Numbered from the stretch's first letter, positions 46,101 to 58,267 are shown. The stretch: 64,000 nt of DNA from Panopea generosa (GCA_029582155.1 CM055898.1:38015458-38079457), one strand, 5' to 3'. Numbers and translations are program-made. The notes: generated by a model not told the origin, from the sequence alone.

Positions 46101-49100
46101 ATGCAATATTTACACTTGAAACGTAAAACACCCTTAAGTTATTAATTGCTGTGACACATTGATTCTTCAGTACCGATGTCTGGCAATATGTATATGAAGA
46201 AGAAAGAACAAAGAACGGTAACGCATACATTTCAGTCAATATTCATATATGTGTAAAACAACGTGTATGCATTCTATACTGAAGGACAAAGAAACGCCGG
46301 GTGGATTTCAGGGTCAAGATATCAAACAAGTGTAAGCAATATTCACAGTTTAAGGATATGTATGTCAACTTTAAAGTATACCTTTATCATATTCATTATT
46401 ATTGACAGATTTCTTCTTTTGTCATACACCTCAGTTCAAATGCTTATATCAAATGAGGATGATAACGTTTAATTGCTTGACGTTATGAATAATCTAATAG
46501 ATCAAGCACATTTAATATCATTCTTTTGCTAAGGCCAAAAAAAAAACGTTCTATGTTCGGGAAGCCCGACTTTACCTGACAAAAATACACGACCCTATAC
46601 TTTTTTTACGATTTTCCAAATTTATGTTTGTTCCGCGCTACCAGATAATTCTATTTCAACAGCCCAGTAAGACATAAAACAAATCAAATATCACAAATTT
46701 CAAAACTTTTTGCTGCGGTTTCAAATTTTTGGCATTTTTTTACATTTTGCTTTCATAGATTACACGAGATTTCAACCTTTTTAACTTGGTTTAAACCCTT
46801 TACAATTTTGCAGGTCTGTTTATTTTCATATTTTAAACTAACAAAATAATTTTTTACAGGGTTAAAATCAACGATGTGTTAATGTCATGTGTTTTCACGA
46901 TTTTTAAAATGTACGTTTTCTCAAAGTAAATGGATTGAAATGTATGCCTTGTGTTCATATATTGAAGTTGTGCACATACATTGTTTAAAAATACTTTAGG
47001 TTTTCAAAGTACTACTAATTGGCTTTACACTTTTTAAACCAAGGACTAAAATAGAGATTATTGAAAACCAATTTTAAAACATTATGAAAAAAATATATAT
47101 AATTATGAACAAATGAATGTTTTCCAAACAGTCATCTTCTTAAACTTCAATTGAAAAGTGTTTCACCAATTCTTTTTTAATTGTTTTCCGTTGTCTGTTA
47201 ATTTATTGTTAAATTGTAAGCCTATCATTGATATTCCTTCTTATTTCTATACGGAAAGAAACATCTTTAAACCCAAAACTTTTTTATAAAAAGCAATTGG
47301 AGGAGTCTAATTTCAAATGGTGGCACTTTCTTGCAACAATGTTGAATTGGGAGATGTTTTTTTTATTAAATATAATAACAAAGTTGTCATTATTTTAAAA
47401 AAAAAAGTGCAGTTCTCTTTATAATAATGCCCTTTATTCACAAAAGCTCCCTAAAACAAAGTAGTAGTAGTCCTTACAAAATTGAAATATCAAGGAAATA
47501 TGGCTAAATATTTGAATTTTGAACCCCGTTTGACCCTTGTCACGTGGTGTAAACAGCAATACTTTCTTGGAGATGTGTATAACCCACCTGCGAGGAGCCA
47601 TGCAGTGTTTGATATCTCAGAGTAGAATAATGTGTTTCAGTTTCAGTTTTTGAATTACAGGCATAGTGCCACCATTACAAAAGGGAAGTGCTTCCGTGGG
47701 GTAGTCGCATAATGGCGGTTATAAATAATCCTCAATTCTTCTTCTTTAAAAATGCATTTTCCTTATTTTAATGCTCATTTTTTTATTTGAATGGCATTAT
47801 TGATGTATTTTGAACATTTTCATAGCATTGTCATGTTTGAATTGTGAATTTAGAAAAAAAAATGATGCTTGGAAATTGGGGTATGAATTCATGATTTCGG
47901 AAGTCTACTTTCACTTTGTCACCAGTGTACACACTGAGCAGAAAAAAATCTCTTATATGACACATGACCCCTACTTTTCTCATCATATTTTGATGGTTTC
48001 ACTTCTTTCATTTGGGACCCTCTATGAATGACAAGCCTTCAAACTTTTATTATTTACTATAGAATAAAGAACAAAAATCAATGGTGGGATTACGCCTATA
48101 AATCTTCATAATATTTCTGCCTTTTTCATATATAAACAAATGCTTATACATTGTAGTTTATGGCTTATCTCAGATACATGCATATATGTTGTTGTTTTTT
48201 ATTTGGATGCAAATAAGTAACCATTCACATTAAAATTGGTTGATCATTGTTTTGAATCCCATAATTCTTAAGAGCTTCATTTTGGAAATAACTTTAAGTT
48301 TGTTTTTTTAGCGAATAAATGTCATTTTATTGTTTATACAGTTCTTATATCACAACCTTCAATTAAAATCACTTAGTGCTATATAGGAGGCCTTGGATGT
48401 TTATGTATGAACCATGTACTAGGTTTAAAAAACGGAATGGGTTTTTCTATGATGTCAAAGGGGCTTATGTATTTTTCAATCTTCGTACGTTTTGTCTCAC
48501 AAATAATTGTTTGCCCTTTTCTTATGTCCAAGCAATTTAGTAACAATATATTCCAACATGTATGCCTATTTGATATAAATCCATAATAAATAGGATAAAC
48601 AATTTTTCATAAATAGTTTCATTCTCTCTAAGTAAATAATATACTAATCCATGGAACTTAACCCAAATAATTTCGCTATATCTCTTTGATCATGACAAGA
48701 GTTGTGTTATATGTAACCCAGCATGGAACTGTAAATTGGATGTACCTTATTAGCAATTATGTTTATTATGCATGAAGAAAAGATGTCCATTGCAATTTAT
48801 TTGAGTGCTGGGTTTGCTGTAATAAATCATGGGAAACCTTTTTTTCTATCCATAATACTGAGGAACTTACATGTACAATAAACATTGTTGCTTAGATTAA
48901 CTTCCAAAATATCAATCAATTACATTTTTAAAAAAAGCAGAAAGTGTGTTAACTTAAAACAGGCAGTATCCTCTATGGCTATGCTGGTAGTTATAGCGCT
49001 GACGTTGGACATGAGTACTATCAAATAACTGATGAAAACTTGTCGGCTGCTAGTGATAAGCCCCGTCTATAAGACTGTGTGTAGCTGCTACTGGCGATGG

Positions 49101-50455
49101 GCCTTTAAACACTAGCCATTCGCAGAAAGACCTAAATAAAAGAAGGGAAATTTACCGTGTAAATTTTATTATTTATTGATATAATTATTAAATGCCAAAA
49201 TATCATTAGCAAAATTAGGAGTCACGTTTCGACTGAGTAATTCTTCGCAATATGACTTGGAAAACAACATTTTGCCAAAAAACGATTTGTCTTAAGTGGA
49301 TGGGGTGAAATGGGTTTTTTTAAATGCTTTTTGAAAACGTTATATAGTATATAGCAGATATCGTCATCAAAACCATTTTAGATACATGTAAAACATCCAG
49401 AAGTACAGCATGTTTGTACTGCAATCGTTTGACATCAGAATTCATATTGAATTCAAAACAACAGTAAATTTAAACCCATGTCAGACGGATATATGTATAG
49501 TCTATGTGCAAAATATGGGGAGCAAAATATTAACAAACCATATTTATATTTTTTACAGCCAAACAGAACATGCTCAAAAAGAACTATTTTGATCGTCCTT
49601 TGGCAGTTGTCGTCGGCAGCATTTTCTCCGTTAAGACTCTAGCATCCTTAATTATTGAGCAATCTTAACTAAACTTGGAATTTGTATGCATGGCCAAAAA
49701 GTTTGGATCTGGTGTGCTTTCTGGATAACCTAGAGCAATGTCGCCTTAAGCATTCGCAACTGTTTCGCTGTTTCGACTCGATTAAAAATTGCAATGCCTA
49801 CCTTACCTAGCTTTTTTGAGACAGTTGCCCTAAACAGATTTTTTTTTCTGGTCTAAGTTTAAAATAGTGTTTTTATTATCTCACTGAAATAATTCTTAAA
49901 TCAAAACCTACTAGATCTGTAATAAAAATCATTGCTAATGCATTGCTTTCTTAAATATAAATATAATAGAACTATCAAACTAAAATGAAATTCAATTTCT
50001 AAATCATGCGAATTACAATATAAGCATAAGCGTACATTTGTTGGAGTTCAGTTCTTTATAACGACCTGTTTACTTATATTTAATAGAAAGCGACGATAAT
50101 CGAACTGTACAATTAAAAATTCTTAATCACGTGGTAATATATATAAATAATGTTCGTATACATGTATGAACAAGTATGAACATTATTATATAATTCTAGC
50201 ATACCACTTAATGATTTATCAGAATACCAAGAAAGAAACCGTTCAAAACACTAGGTGAACATTAAACAATCAGTGTTTTCCTATTTCCAGTATTTATCAA
50301 TTGATACGTCCAGTATATAACTTAACATTCATCAGCAAGCGATAAACAATAATAGAAATATCATTATGCGTTTTCTAACAACTAATTGAGCTGTACTAAT
50401 GCCCACACCTTCCGTTACTATCGCAAGAACGGACTGATATATGACGTAAACGCAC
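43120..50455. other. Long AT-rich region without supported genes
   Basis: I see no supported gene. A 122-codon minus frame at 45473-45841 has an RPSV-type segment, as often produced by translated repeats, and no motif. About 49600-49720 (gcattttctccgttaagact, tagc, aacttggaatttgtatgc) has the look of a common dispersed repeat, but no second copy lies in this window to prove it. Confidence 0.35.
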
Positions 50456-50459
50456 TTAC

Positions 50460-50532
50460 CAGTGCGATGTCGCTTTAAAACTGCTTCGAATACAGACATA
50501 CAGTCACGAGTGAGTAATTGTAATACACATTT
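50460..50532 (-). CDS. Candidate 73-bp internal exon, product unknown
   Basis: On the minus strand an acceptor (gggatttttatgccag) precedes a 73-bp open segment that ends at a strong gtaagtgc donor. It would encode 24 residues including VLQLLTRDCMSVFEAVLKRH, phase 0 to phase 1, with an amphipathic-helix look. It lies 3' of the stop of the gene ending at 53081, so it would belong to a different gene. A plus-strand reading of the same bases is also partly open, which lowers confidence. Confidence 0.42.
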
Positions 50533-50584
50533 CTGGCATAAAAATCCCTTAGTATCCGTAGATGATCAATATCTTGCTCGCAAC

Positions 50585-50766
50585 TACAGTCAGTCCTGTC
50601 TTAAGCAGCCACTCACGGTAATGAGCAAAACTGACCACTTAAGACAGGTGACTGATTAATAAAGGTTAATTTAAACTAAAACTATTAAAAAGGTAAATAG
50701 AAAATTTGACTGTTTAAGACAAGTGACTGCTTAAAAGAGGTGACATCTAACACAGGTTTGACTGTA
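50585..50766. mobile_element. 182-bp MITE-like element with TACAGTC ends
   Basis: The left end is TACAGTCAGTCCTGTC and the right end is CACAGGTTTGACTGTA. The reverse complement of the right end matches the left apart from a few bases, giving terminal inverted repeats of about 16 bp. Internally ttaagacaggtgactg recurs as ttaagacaagtgactg, so the element is also internally repetitive. Its small size and lack of coding fit a miniature inverted-repeat element; the superfamily is not determined. Confidence 0.7.
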
Positions 50767-51489
50767 TATGTTCTGATCCATTTGCAGTTTCATCAGCAAT
50801 ATTATATTGATATTAAATTTGAAAAAGAAATTGTGTTTCAAAATTACTATAAAGTATTCTTAACTAAGATAACAAACACAAAATACTTTGGTCGAGGAAA
50901 ATGTCTCATTTATTTTACCAGATGAATGAACTTTTATTTTTACGCTAACTATAAAAGCCTATAATAAAAATGACTATTTGGCATACTACACATGTATCCA
51001 AGTGAATTGCTTATACATTCGTTATTGGCGCAGAACGTGAATTTTCACTTTTTGGGGTAGCTTCGAAATATGGAGAAAAATGCATCATAAATTCACGTCT
51101 CAGTCATGCAAGTTTGACAGTAGAAGACAGAGATGCCAATCTTAACGTATATACACTTTCATTGAACTCGGATGACATTTTCTGAAATTCAGTTATCTAT
51201 ATGTAAGTGGTTTTCAAAGACCCTAAATGTATCTAATTTAATGCTCTTTTGGAAGTTTCGCCTTTTCAATTATACATCTCCTATTGGTTGGTATTTTTAT
51301 GTCGTGCAATACGTCTATCTACCAATGGAATTCAACAATGCATTTTGATATTTGATTACATATCCATTTAGAAGAACATTAAGAATGTCCTTTCTGTCAT
51401 TCTGAATTAAAAATAACATATCAGCTTACATGTGATTTACGCAGTTTCAAATGTTTTAAGCCACATACACAGTAAGATATCAGAAATAC

Positions 51490-51944
51490 GTCTCATACAA
51501 CAATTAATTTTGTGCTGTTTTACATATAGAACAACGCACTTCTTGAACACTGGATACATTACCAATGGTTCTTAAAGTGACTTGTTCCTTTAGATAGCCC
51601 GCTGTTGGTCCAGTTATACAGAAAAAGTCATGGGGTCGACCAGGTTGCTTTTTCACAATATTGATGGTTTGATGACACCCTTTATTTTTTACAAATCTGC
51701 CAATTTGTAAGAGTGTATCACTACACATTTTTAAACTATGATTACTTCATCAAACAGTACCCAGTGTCATCCAATGTTGGCAAATATCATGGAAATCTTC
51801 AAATGTTCTCATAAGCTCAAAAAAATATAACAAGTTCATGCATTTTCAACAAAAATAATGCCCAACCGCTTTACACAACTCTAAGTTCATGGACGTAAGA
51901 ATCTTGCTACCGTCATGTAATGGAGGTAATTATAAAGTGAGACC
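51490..51944 (-). mobile_element. TIR element copy 2 (subfamily A)
   Basis: The reverse complement aligns end to end with 10713-11137 and with the same-strand copy at 62560-63018. The ends are GTCTCATAC and AAAGTGAGAC. The shared core includes caatggttcttaaagtg, ggtcgaccaggttgcttttt and gatggtttgatgacaccc. Clean TTAA flanks are not visible. The 74-codon minus frame inside it shares the element's sequence and is not an independent gene. Confidence 0.75.
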
Positions 51945-51949
51945 TATAC

Positions 51950-52845
51950 AAATTGTATTTTTTACATGACATCAAAAAGTAATTAAACCAAACAACATCA
52001 TCCAGTATTAAACATTTCCGAAAAAAGTCAATCATTTGAAAATGTTTTCGAACACCCTTCGTATACCAGTATGCAAATATAGGAACATAAAAGGAAATTA
52101 TTTACATATTTTCCATCTATTTCATGATTAGGAGTCATGTTCAATACCATTGTTCATACTTCAAGGCTTTAAGTTTCTACTAAGATATTTTATTGTATTC
52201 ATGTAAGCAATGTTCATTTTGAATTACGAAATATTATTTGGAATGCCGAAATAAATCTCTATGTGTTTTTCTTATATGATTGGCAACACTATCCGAACCA
52301 AATAATGATAATTTTAATTGTACATATAACCCATCTATTAAAGGCAACATGCAATATTAAGGCAAGCCTTAACACTGTAGGAAATTTGAGATTTACTTTG
52401 CAATTAAATGTCTCCTAAACTATAACTAAATTTCGAATTTAATTGCACGGAAGTGAATTTAATGTAAACTCAATTTTCTATTTTACTTTGAATATTATAA
52501 GAATTTAATTGTTCATGATATTCCTAGATTTCCTTGGCATTTAAGTCTCTTTGAAATTTCATGAAATCGATGAAATTTAAGGACAATAAATCTGATGAAA
52601 TATATGAATTTAATGCATTTTCACATTATTAAATTTTGAATGTCAGTGAATCAAATTTTACAAAATCTCATAATTTACTTATATTTAAATACTGCAAAAT
52701 TTCACATGAGATGAGATTTCCTGGAAATTATATTTTCATTTCATTAGGAAATATTGACGTATACTGTACACATATTTGCAGTTATACCATTACTTAGTAC
52801 AGGTATTACTATTAATATCGCATGGAAGTGAAGAAACACAATTTT
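51950..52845. other. AT-rich DNA with interspersed gaaattt words
   Basis: From about 52380 to 52760 short words such as gaatttaa, aaatttca and gatgaaat recur irregularly, like an eroded simple-sequence region. No gene was seen. Confidence 0.45.
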
Positions 52846-52864
52846 CTCTGCAACAGTTTAAACA

Positions 52865-53080
52865 TTTATTAAAGAAAATTCATTGTGTTTTATTGTTTTA
52901 CAATACACATTATAGTTGAACATCATAAAGTAAATGAGTACAAGGTTGACTAAATTAGAAATAGGTACGATTCTTAAAATTATTCACAGTTAAAAGGGGA
53001 TGAAATGCATAAAGCAGCTACTTAAATGTTCTATTAAACAAGTTTTAACAAAGTAGTGAAGTCCTCAATCTTTAAAAAGT
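52865..53080 (-). promoter_or_regulatory. 3' UTR with two AATAAA polyadenylation signals
   Basis: Downstream of the stop codon at 53081-53083 (minus) the sequence becomes AT-rich and non-coding. It contains AATAAA at 52888-52893 and again at 52865-52870, about 190 and 215 bp after the stop. The exact cleavage site was not determined. Confidence 0.6.
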
Positions 53081-53191
53081 TCAATGGCCAAAGTCCGACA
53101 CATGCAATGTGTTCAAAATTACGCCATTCCAGTTGAGGGTGGCGGTGAACCGTCCATACTCCTCGGTCACTCCTACAGATGTCCATGCGGT
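53081..53191 (-). CDS. 3'-terminal coding exon of an unidentified gene
   Basis: On the minus strand the acceptor tttgtatttatattacag is followed by a 111-bp open segment ending in TGA (37 codons including the stop). Readable pieces are TAWTSVGVTEEYGRF, TATLNWNGV and LNTLHVSDFGH. The GC content is well above the flanks, and polyadenylation signals follow at a normal distance. The exon starts in phase 0, matching the phase-0 end of the exon at 53360-53431; the intron between them is 168 bp and contains a TA microsatellite. I do not recognise the family; alternating hydrophobic residues suggest beta structure. The gene continues to the right, beyond what I could trace. Confidence 0.75.
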   Translation of the reverse strand, partial: TAWTSVGVTEEYGRFTATLNWNGVILNTLHVSDFGH

Positions 53192-53333
53192 CTGTAATAT
53201 AAATACAAAAATTCATTAGACACAATAAGTTAAAAAAATATAAAAAAATTCACAATCGATGTATTTACAAGTTAAGACATCAAATACTACAGATAAAAGT
53301 TAATCATATCATGCAATAGAGCAATATTTGAAT

Positions 53334-53352
53334 ATATATATATATATATATT
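53334..53352. repeat. (TA)n microsatellite in a short intron
   Basis: About nine TA units, lying between the two exons of the gene ending at 53081, immediately 3' of the donor on the minus strand. Confidence 0.9.
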
Positions 53353-53359
53353 CTCTCAC

Positions 53360-53431
53360 CTCGTGGCCAATTCTACAGGACATGACGTCATAAATACCAG
53401 TAATTACATTATATCCTTTTGGAATATGCTT
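53360..53431 (-). CDS. Penultimate coding exon of the same gene
   Basis: On the minus strand, ttattaatttttag (acceptor) precedes a 72-bp open segment (24 codons) ending at a gtgagaga donor. Pieces are KHIPKGYNVITGIYDV and SCRIGHE. It is phase 0 at both ends and joins in frame to 53081-53191; together they give the last 60 residues of a protein. Compatible phases, good splice sites and close spacing make this pair the best host-gene evidence in the window. Further 5' exons were not found with confidence between here and 64 kb. Confidence 0.7.
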
Positions 53432-53479
53432 CTAAAAATTAATAACTAAAAAAATGGACTTAGGATAAATATGTGTCGT

Positions 53480-54075
53480 GCTCAAACCTCTGCCACGAGC
53501 TTATTCCTTGACTATTCGGCAGGTATTGATTAGCTGGTGCTAATGATTTTTTATCCCCGATATCTGACCTCTAAGGGTCGCCAGCAGGCCACGAACCTGG
53601 ATCATTTTATGGCACGTGCAGGCATGTGCGAGGCACGTGCATCGTGTCCATGTTCATATATGTTGTGTATTTTTGTAAATCGAAGCAACTTTTGGTCTTC
53701 ATTAAATAAGCTATCTCACTCGGAGTTTTTTTCGGAAATGCGTCTCGTACCAACACGTGCAATTCAATAATTTTGACAAATTAATGTGCCATATTCAAAT
53801 CCCTGCCAAGAGGCGATTTCTTGTCGAAATTTGATGTACTTGGTGTTTTTTCGACAGGTATTAAATAGCTTCTAAAGTTGCCGTATTTAATTGGCCAGAA
53901 TGCGCTTGATCAAGGTCATTCCTAGGCCTAGAACTAAGGTAGTCACCCTGGGACGTGCGTTATTCTGAGACCCACGTGCATTGAGTTCAGCTTCATATAA
54001 ATTGTAGATAATTTTATTCTGAGCAACTTTTGTATTTAAACTTTATGGCTAACTCAAACTGTTTAGCTAGTAGAG
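53480..54075. repeat. Two diverged ~300-bp tandem copies, moderately GC-rich
   Basis: 53480-53790 and 53790-54070 align in order: tcaaa.c.ctgcca.gag, cggcaggtatt.a.tagct against cgacaggtattaaatagct, cacgtgcat.g.gt.ca, and agcaacttttg followed by ta...ctatct/ctaactca.ac.g. It may be two tandem copies of a dispersed repeat. No coding frame spans it. Confidence 0.6.
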
Positions 54076-54209
54076 CCATAATTCCGACTCAAATATGGTC
54101 AGCCGGCGGGCCAAAAAGGGCTTGAACCTGAACCGGGAGGCCATTTTTGGTCCAATTATTTTCGACTTGCGTATTATTGGAATTGGGCGAGTCTGACAAA
54201 GTGACTTCA

Positions 54210-54320
54210 AACTTGAATGAAATTTTCTTGCATTTGAAATAAAGATAAAACATGTTTACTTCAAAATTAACAAGAATTAAAGTTGAATGAAATTAACCTG
54301 CATTTGAAATAAACTTGAAG
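54210..54320. repeat. ~70-bp short tandem repeat
   Basis: gaatgaaattttcttgcatttgaaataaa at about 54213 recurs with small changes at about 54285, each followed by related tacttcaaa and aacttcaaa words. Confidence 0.6.
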
Positions 54321-54533
54321 CAAGATAACTTCAAATTTACTTGCACTTAATCTTTGATTAAATTTTACACATGAAATGCCAGAAAATTTAATTTTAAATA
54401 AATCCCACTTTTCATGCAGTGTAAATTGATAATCCATTATTATCATATATGCAGACAAGACAATAGAATGTTACCAATAATTTGATAGAATAACTAATAA
54501 ATTAATTATATTTATTACATACTTAATTTTAAT

Positions 54534-54890
54534 TAGACATTTGATATTTTTTTCTATATAAAACATGTATAGGATTTCCACAGTGGACATTATATTCCAC
54601 ATAGAATAAATTTTACCAGCTTGTTTCTAAAGACAGTGCAGTGACATCCTAAGACGTATTTTTAAAAGAAGCCCTAAAATGCTCATAAAATCATGTATGT
54701 GTTAGAATCCTATACATGTAATTTTTTAACACCGGTGAATTCGTTTTGCAGTATAATTGCCAGCTTTTGCTCATTTGCAGCAAGACATCACAGCCCGTAT
54801 GAAATATTTTGAATATAATTCAAACCCGATTTCATAGGATTTTTAAGAGCAAGAATTATGTTACCGTGGCAAACAAAGGCGACCTAAAGA
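54534..54890 (+). mobile_element. Eroded TIR element copy (subfamily B)
   Basis: Aligns in the same orientation with 56557-57020: aggatttcca, gtgcagtgacatcctaag, ttttttaacacc, and aagaattatgttaccgtgg near the right end. The terminal inverted repeats are degraded (agac at the left, no gtgagac at the right) and the element is about 100 bp shorter. Confidence 0.65.
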
Positions 54891-54894
54891 ATTT

Positions 54895-55921
54895 GAGTTT
54901 ATTTCACTTTCTAAAGAATTGATGTAAAACCAATTTGACAATGTGTTCGGCATTAAAATAAAAAAAGACTGTAAGCAATTTAATAGCTGTCAATATATAT
55001 GTTCGTTTTAGAAATCATTATATCATCAGCAGAACATGAATTGATTTAAATGATGATACTTGCAACTGTCGGGACTAAACTTACATTTATAGAAATCTGC
55101 ATGTATTATTATTTTGCCAGTCCTTTTCATTCTTTTAATTACAGAGTATAACTTGATAGGGAACTTTATTCCACAAAACTTCTATCTGATTAATAAAGAT
55201 TCATTCCGACTTGAATTTAAATGACATCAGTAAATTTGCTTTTATTTCAACTTATCTCAGATCCAAATGTCTATCATAACAACAGATCTTATTGAAAATG
55301 AAAATGTTTTTGTTTAAGTTCTTCCGGCCTGTGAAAGAAAATATATAAAAAGCTATGAAAATAAAATTTTACATGCCCAACAATATTAGCACTCTCATTA
55401 CATCATTGGTGATCCGAAATCTTAAAAACTGTACACTCCATTACAAGATGGACCTAATTTTCTACTCGTTGCTTATCATAAAATGGACAGCAAATTTTTA
55501 AAATGTATTTTGGTATGACAAATAAAACACGTTTTGTTGCATGATTTATTCAAATTAATACAAGAATATTGTTTATTATATTTTATTTAACAACTTCAAA
55601 ATGTCTCTAATCCCAATTGGACAACCTACACAAAACACCTATATGACAGATAGTGCAATAATATAAATGTGACATTTGACAGTTGTCTAACATTATTCAT
55701 TAAGATAAACTTAGCATCAGTTTGGACAATGTTAAACACTTGCTTCTCTCATAACAATTGTTTGTAATCTAGTAGAAATATATTTCATAATGCTCCATAT
55801 CGAAAATTGAATAATTAATGCTTTTAATTGATGTGATTCTTTCATCTTGAATATTACAAATGGCATATTCTGCTTATCAATTTTTAATATTATAACAACC
55901 TTTGCAATTCTTACAAATATG

Positions 55922-55925
<4 letters not shown>
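54895..55925. other. AT-rich DNA without recognisable genes
   Basis: Nothing supported. A minus-strand gtaagttt donor at about 55080 with an open stretch upstream was considered and rejected. Confidence 0.4.

Positions 55926-55927
<2 letters not shown>

Positions 55928-55997
<70 letters not shown>
55928..55997. repeat. (AT)n microsatellite, ~35 units
   Basis: Uninterrupted alternating AT for about 70 bp. The minus-strand frame across it reads as poly-Tyr-Ile. Confidence 0.97.
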
Positions 55998-56001
<4 letters not shown>

Positions 56002-56556
56002 TAGTTTCGTAAAACGTTGACATTGAGATCGAACAGGAAACAGATATCATAATAATAACCAAAAGCACTAACGTCTCAGCCGACAGCGTCGAACACATAC
56101 CCTTGTCAAACTATCTTTGCCCAGACTAATATTGTGTGTTACTTCAATTTGAACTACACACATTACGTAAAGAACTGTTGAGAAACATTGCGATAAAACA
56201 ATGGACATAATAGAATAATTGATACATTTGACAAGGATAAAAACTATTTCATTTGGAATAACTACAGAATGTTTTATAAAACAGACGTTTTTATTGGTAT
56301 TCTGTAAGTCGCAAGAAGTAAATTATCATTTATAAGGTCTGAGTACACGCTTCCCTGAAATACAAATAACACCGTAGCAATGACGGATGTGTTTGTTCAA
56401 GTAACATAATTATGTAAATACAGTGCAGTAACTTGACTGGTATTAAGAGGACAATCTACCTACTCCATATAAGGAAAGTGTGCTTGCCAACATGTTTTGA
56501 CATGAAGCGTGATGTTTGTGTCTATTTCTGAAAACGAAACTTATTAGTAGCTTTAA

Positions 56557-57020
56557 GGTCTCACTACACAGTTGAATTTTGTTCTTTGTTCTCTATTAAA
56601 TATGGTCTAGGATTTCCATGGTAAAAAACAATTCAATATAGAATTTTTGTTTATTTTTTTTCCATAGCAGGAATGTAAACCCCACATAAAAATGCACAAT
56701 AACTGGCAGGTTGACCACTTTGTTTTGTTTTTTTTTTAAAAGGGTGCAGTGACACCCTGAGATTTTTGGGAAAAAATGTTCTCACATGCTCTTAAATACA
56801 TGCATATGTTGAAATCTTACAAAAGTCATTTTTTAACACCAGTGATGTCTTATTGCGGTATATTCTATACCAACTTTTGTTCTACTCATCTGCAGCAATG
56901 AATAACAACTACTAAGAACCATTTTGAAAATAATTCAAGACCAAATTACAAAGGCCTTGTTTTTAAGCGTAAGAATCATGTTACCGTGGTATAAAAAAAG
57001 GTGTAACTATGTAGTGAGAC
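56557..57020 (+). mobile_element. Best-preserved TIR element (subfamily B), TTAA-flanked
   Basis: A 464-bp element beginning GGTCTCACTACACAGTT and ending AACTATGTAGTGAGAC. Apart from the extra leading G, the inverted repeats match over 16 bp with one mismatch. Exact TTAA lies directly outside each end (56553-56556 and 57021-57024), as for a piggyBac-type target duplication. There is no transposase-like frame, so it would be mobilised in trans. Subfamily A copies share end sequences and the ggta.ca.gattcttacg segment when oriented alike, so A and B have a common origin. Confidence 0.8.
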
Positions 57021-57024
57021 TTAA

Positions 57025-57509
57025 AGGAGCATTTATAGTAAAAATGAGTATCCGATTACAATAATGGATATGACGTTACTTTCCTTTTTGTTAGTTTGAT
57101 TATATCATTGATAATTCAATAATACTGCATCATTTTCATTATTAAAGATAAAACAATACAATGTTGTTGTTTTTTAACCTTTAACAAACTAGCATACATT
57201 TGTAAAATCAGCCTGTTTTCATGAAATGGCTGAAAATTGCATGACCAAATAGCGTGGACATGTTATAACCATGCAAGGTTTATATATTATATCATATTGA
57301 CCATGTAAGAAATGTTCCCATTCACTGAGTTTTCATATGTTCAACATAATCTCGGTTCGACTGAACTTAAAAATACTTTTTTATCAAAAGGATAGAATAT
57401 GCAAAACATGTACTAGAAAAATGCATTCCAAACAAATGCACGAAAACGCAACAATAACTTGGCATGACCTCGCGTTGTTGCATTTTTCTTAGCCTCACCT
57501 AATAAATCT
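57025..57509. other. AT-rich DNA up to the assembly gap
   Basis: Nothing supported. On the minus strand a gtgaggct donor-like word lies at about 57484-57493 next to the gap, so an exon could lie in the missing sequence, but this is speculative. Confidence 0.3.
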
Positions 57510-58009
57510 NNNNNNNNNNNNNNNNNNNNNNNNNNNNNNNNNNNNNNNNNNNNNNNNNNNNNNNNNNNNNNNNNNNNNNNNNNNNNNNNNNNNNNNNNNN
57601 NNNNNNNNNNNNNNNNNNNNNNNNNNNNNNNNNNNNNNNNNNNNNNNNNNNNNNNNNNNNNNNNNNNNNNNNNNNNNNNNNNNNNNNNNNNNNNNNNNNN
57701 NNNNNNNNNNNNNNNNNNNNNNNNNNNNNNNNNNNNNNNNNNNNNNNNNNNNNNNNNNNNNNNNNNNNNNNNNNNNNNNNNNNNNNNNNNNNNNNNNNNN
57801 NNNNNNNNNNNNNNNNNNNNNNNNNNNNNNNNNNNNNNNNNNNNNNNNNNNNNNNNNNNNNNNNNNNNNNNNNNNNNNNNNNNNNNNNNNNNNNNNNNNN
57901 NNNNNNNNNNNNNNNNNNNNNNNNNNNNNNNNNNNNNNNNNNNNNNNNNNNNNNNNNNNNNNNNNNNNNNNNNNNNNNNNNNNNNNNNNNNNNNNNNNNN
58001 NNNNNNNNN
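57510..58009. other. Assembly gap of exactly 500 N
   Basis: A run of 500 unknown bases, a round number typical of a scaffolding placeholder rather than a measured distance. The real gap length is unknown, and the right edge lies inside a tandem array. Confidence 0.98.
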
Positions 58010-58014
58010 ATAAT

Positions 58015-58209
58015 GCCAGGTATTCTGAATGGAATTACTCAGGTACTCAATGTAACCGTGCTTGGTATTTATTCTATCAAGATCATCCGATGTAAGCTGC
58101 GTTTGGAGTGAAAACAAGCAATGTGTTGCTGTTTGTATTATTTACGAGTGGAATAATGGTGCTAATTTATTAAAACTAGTGTTGATGTAATGCTAGTTGC
58201 TCTACGCGC

Positions 58210-58267
<58 letters not shown>

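Noticed and set aside
51504..51728. 74-codon minus-strand frame that looks protein-like
   Set aside because: It is contained in the subfamily A element, and the homologous copies at 10.7 and 62.6 kb have the frame broken.
55080..55180. Minus-strand open stretch before a gtaagttt donor
   Set aside because: No acceptor fits, a stop lies just upstream, and the residues are Lys/Ile-rich as in random AT-rich DNA.
55877..56098. Minus-strand frame with a hydrophobic signal-peptide-like start
   Set aside because: It runs straight into the AT microsatellite (poly Tyr-Ile), and no splice donor or homologue supports it.
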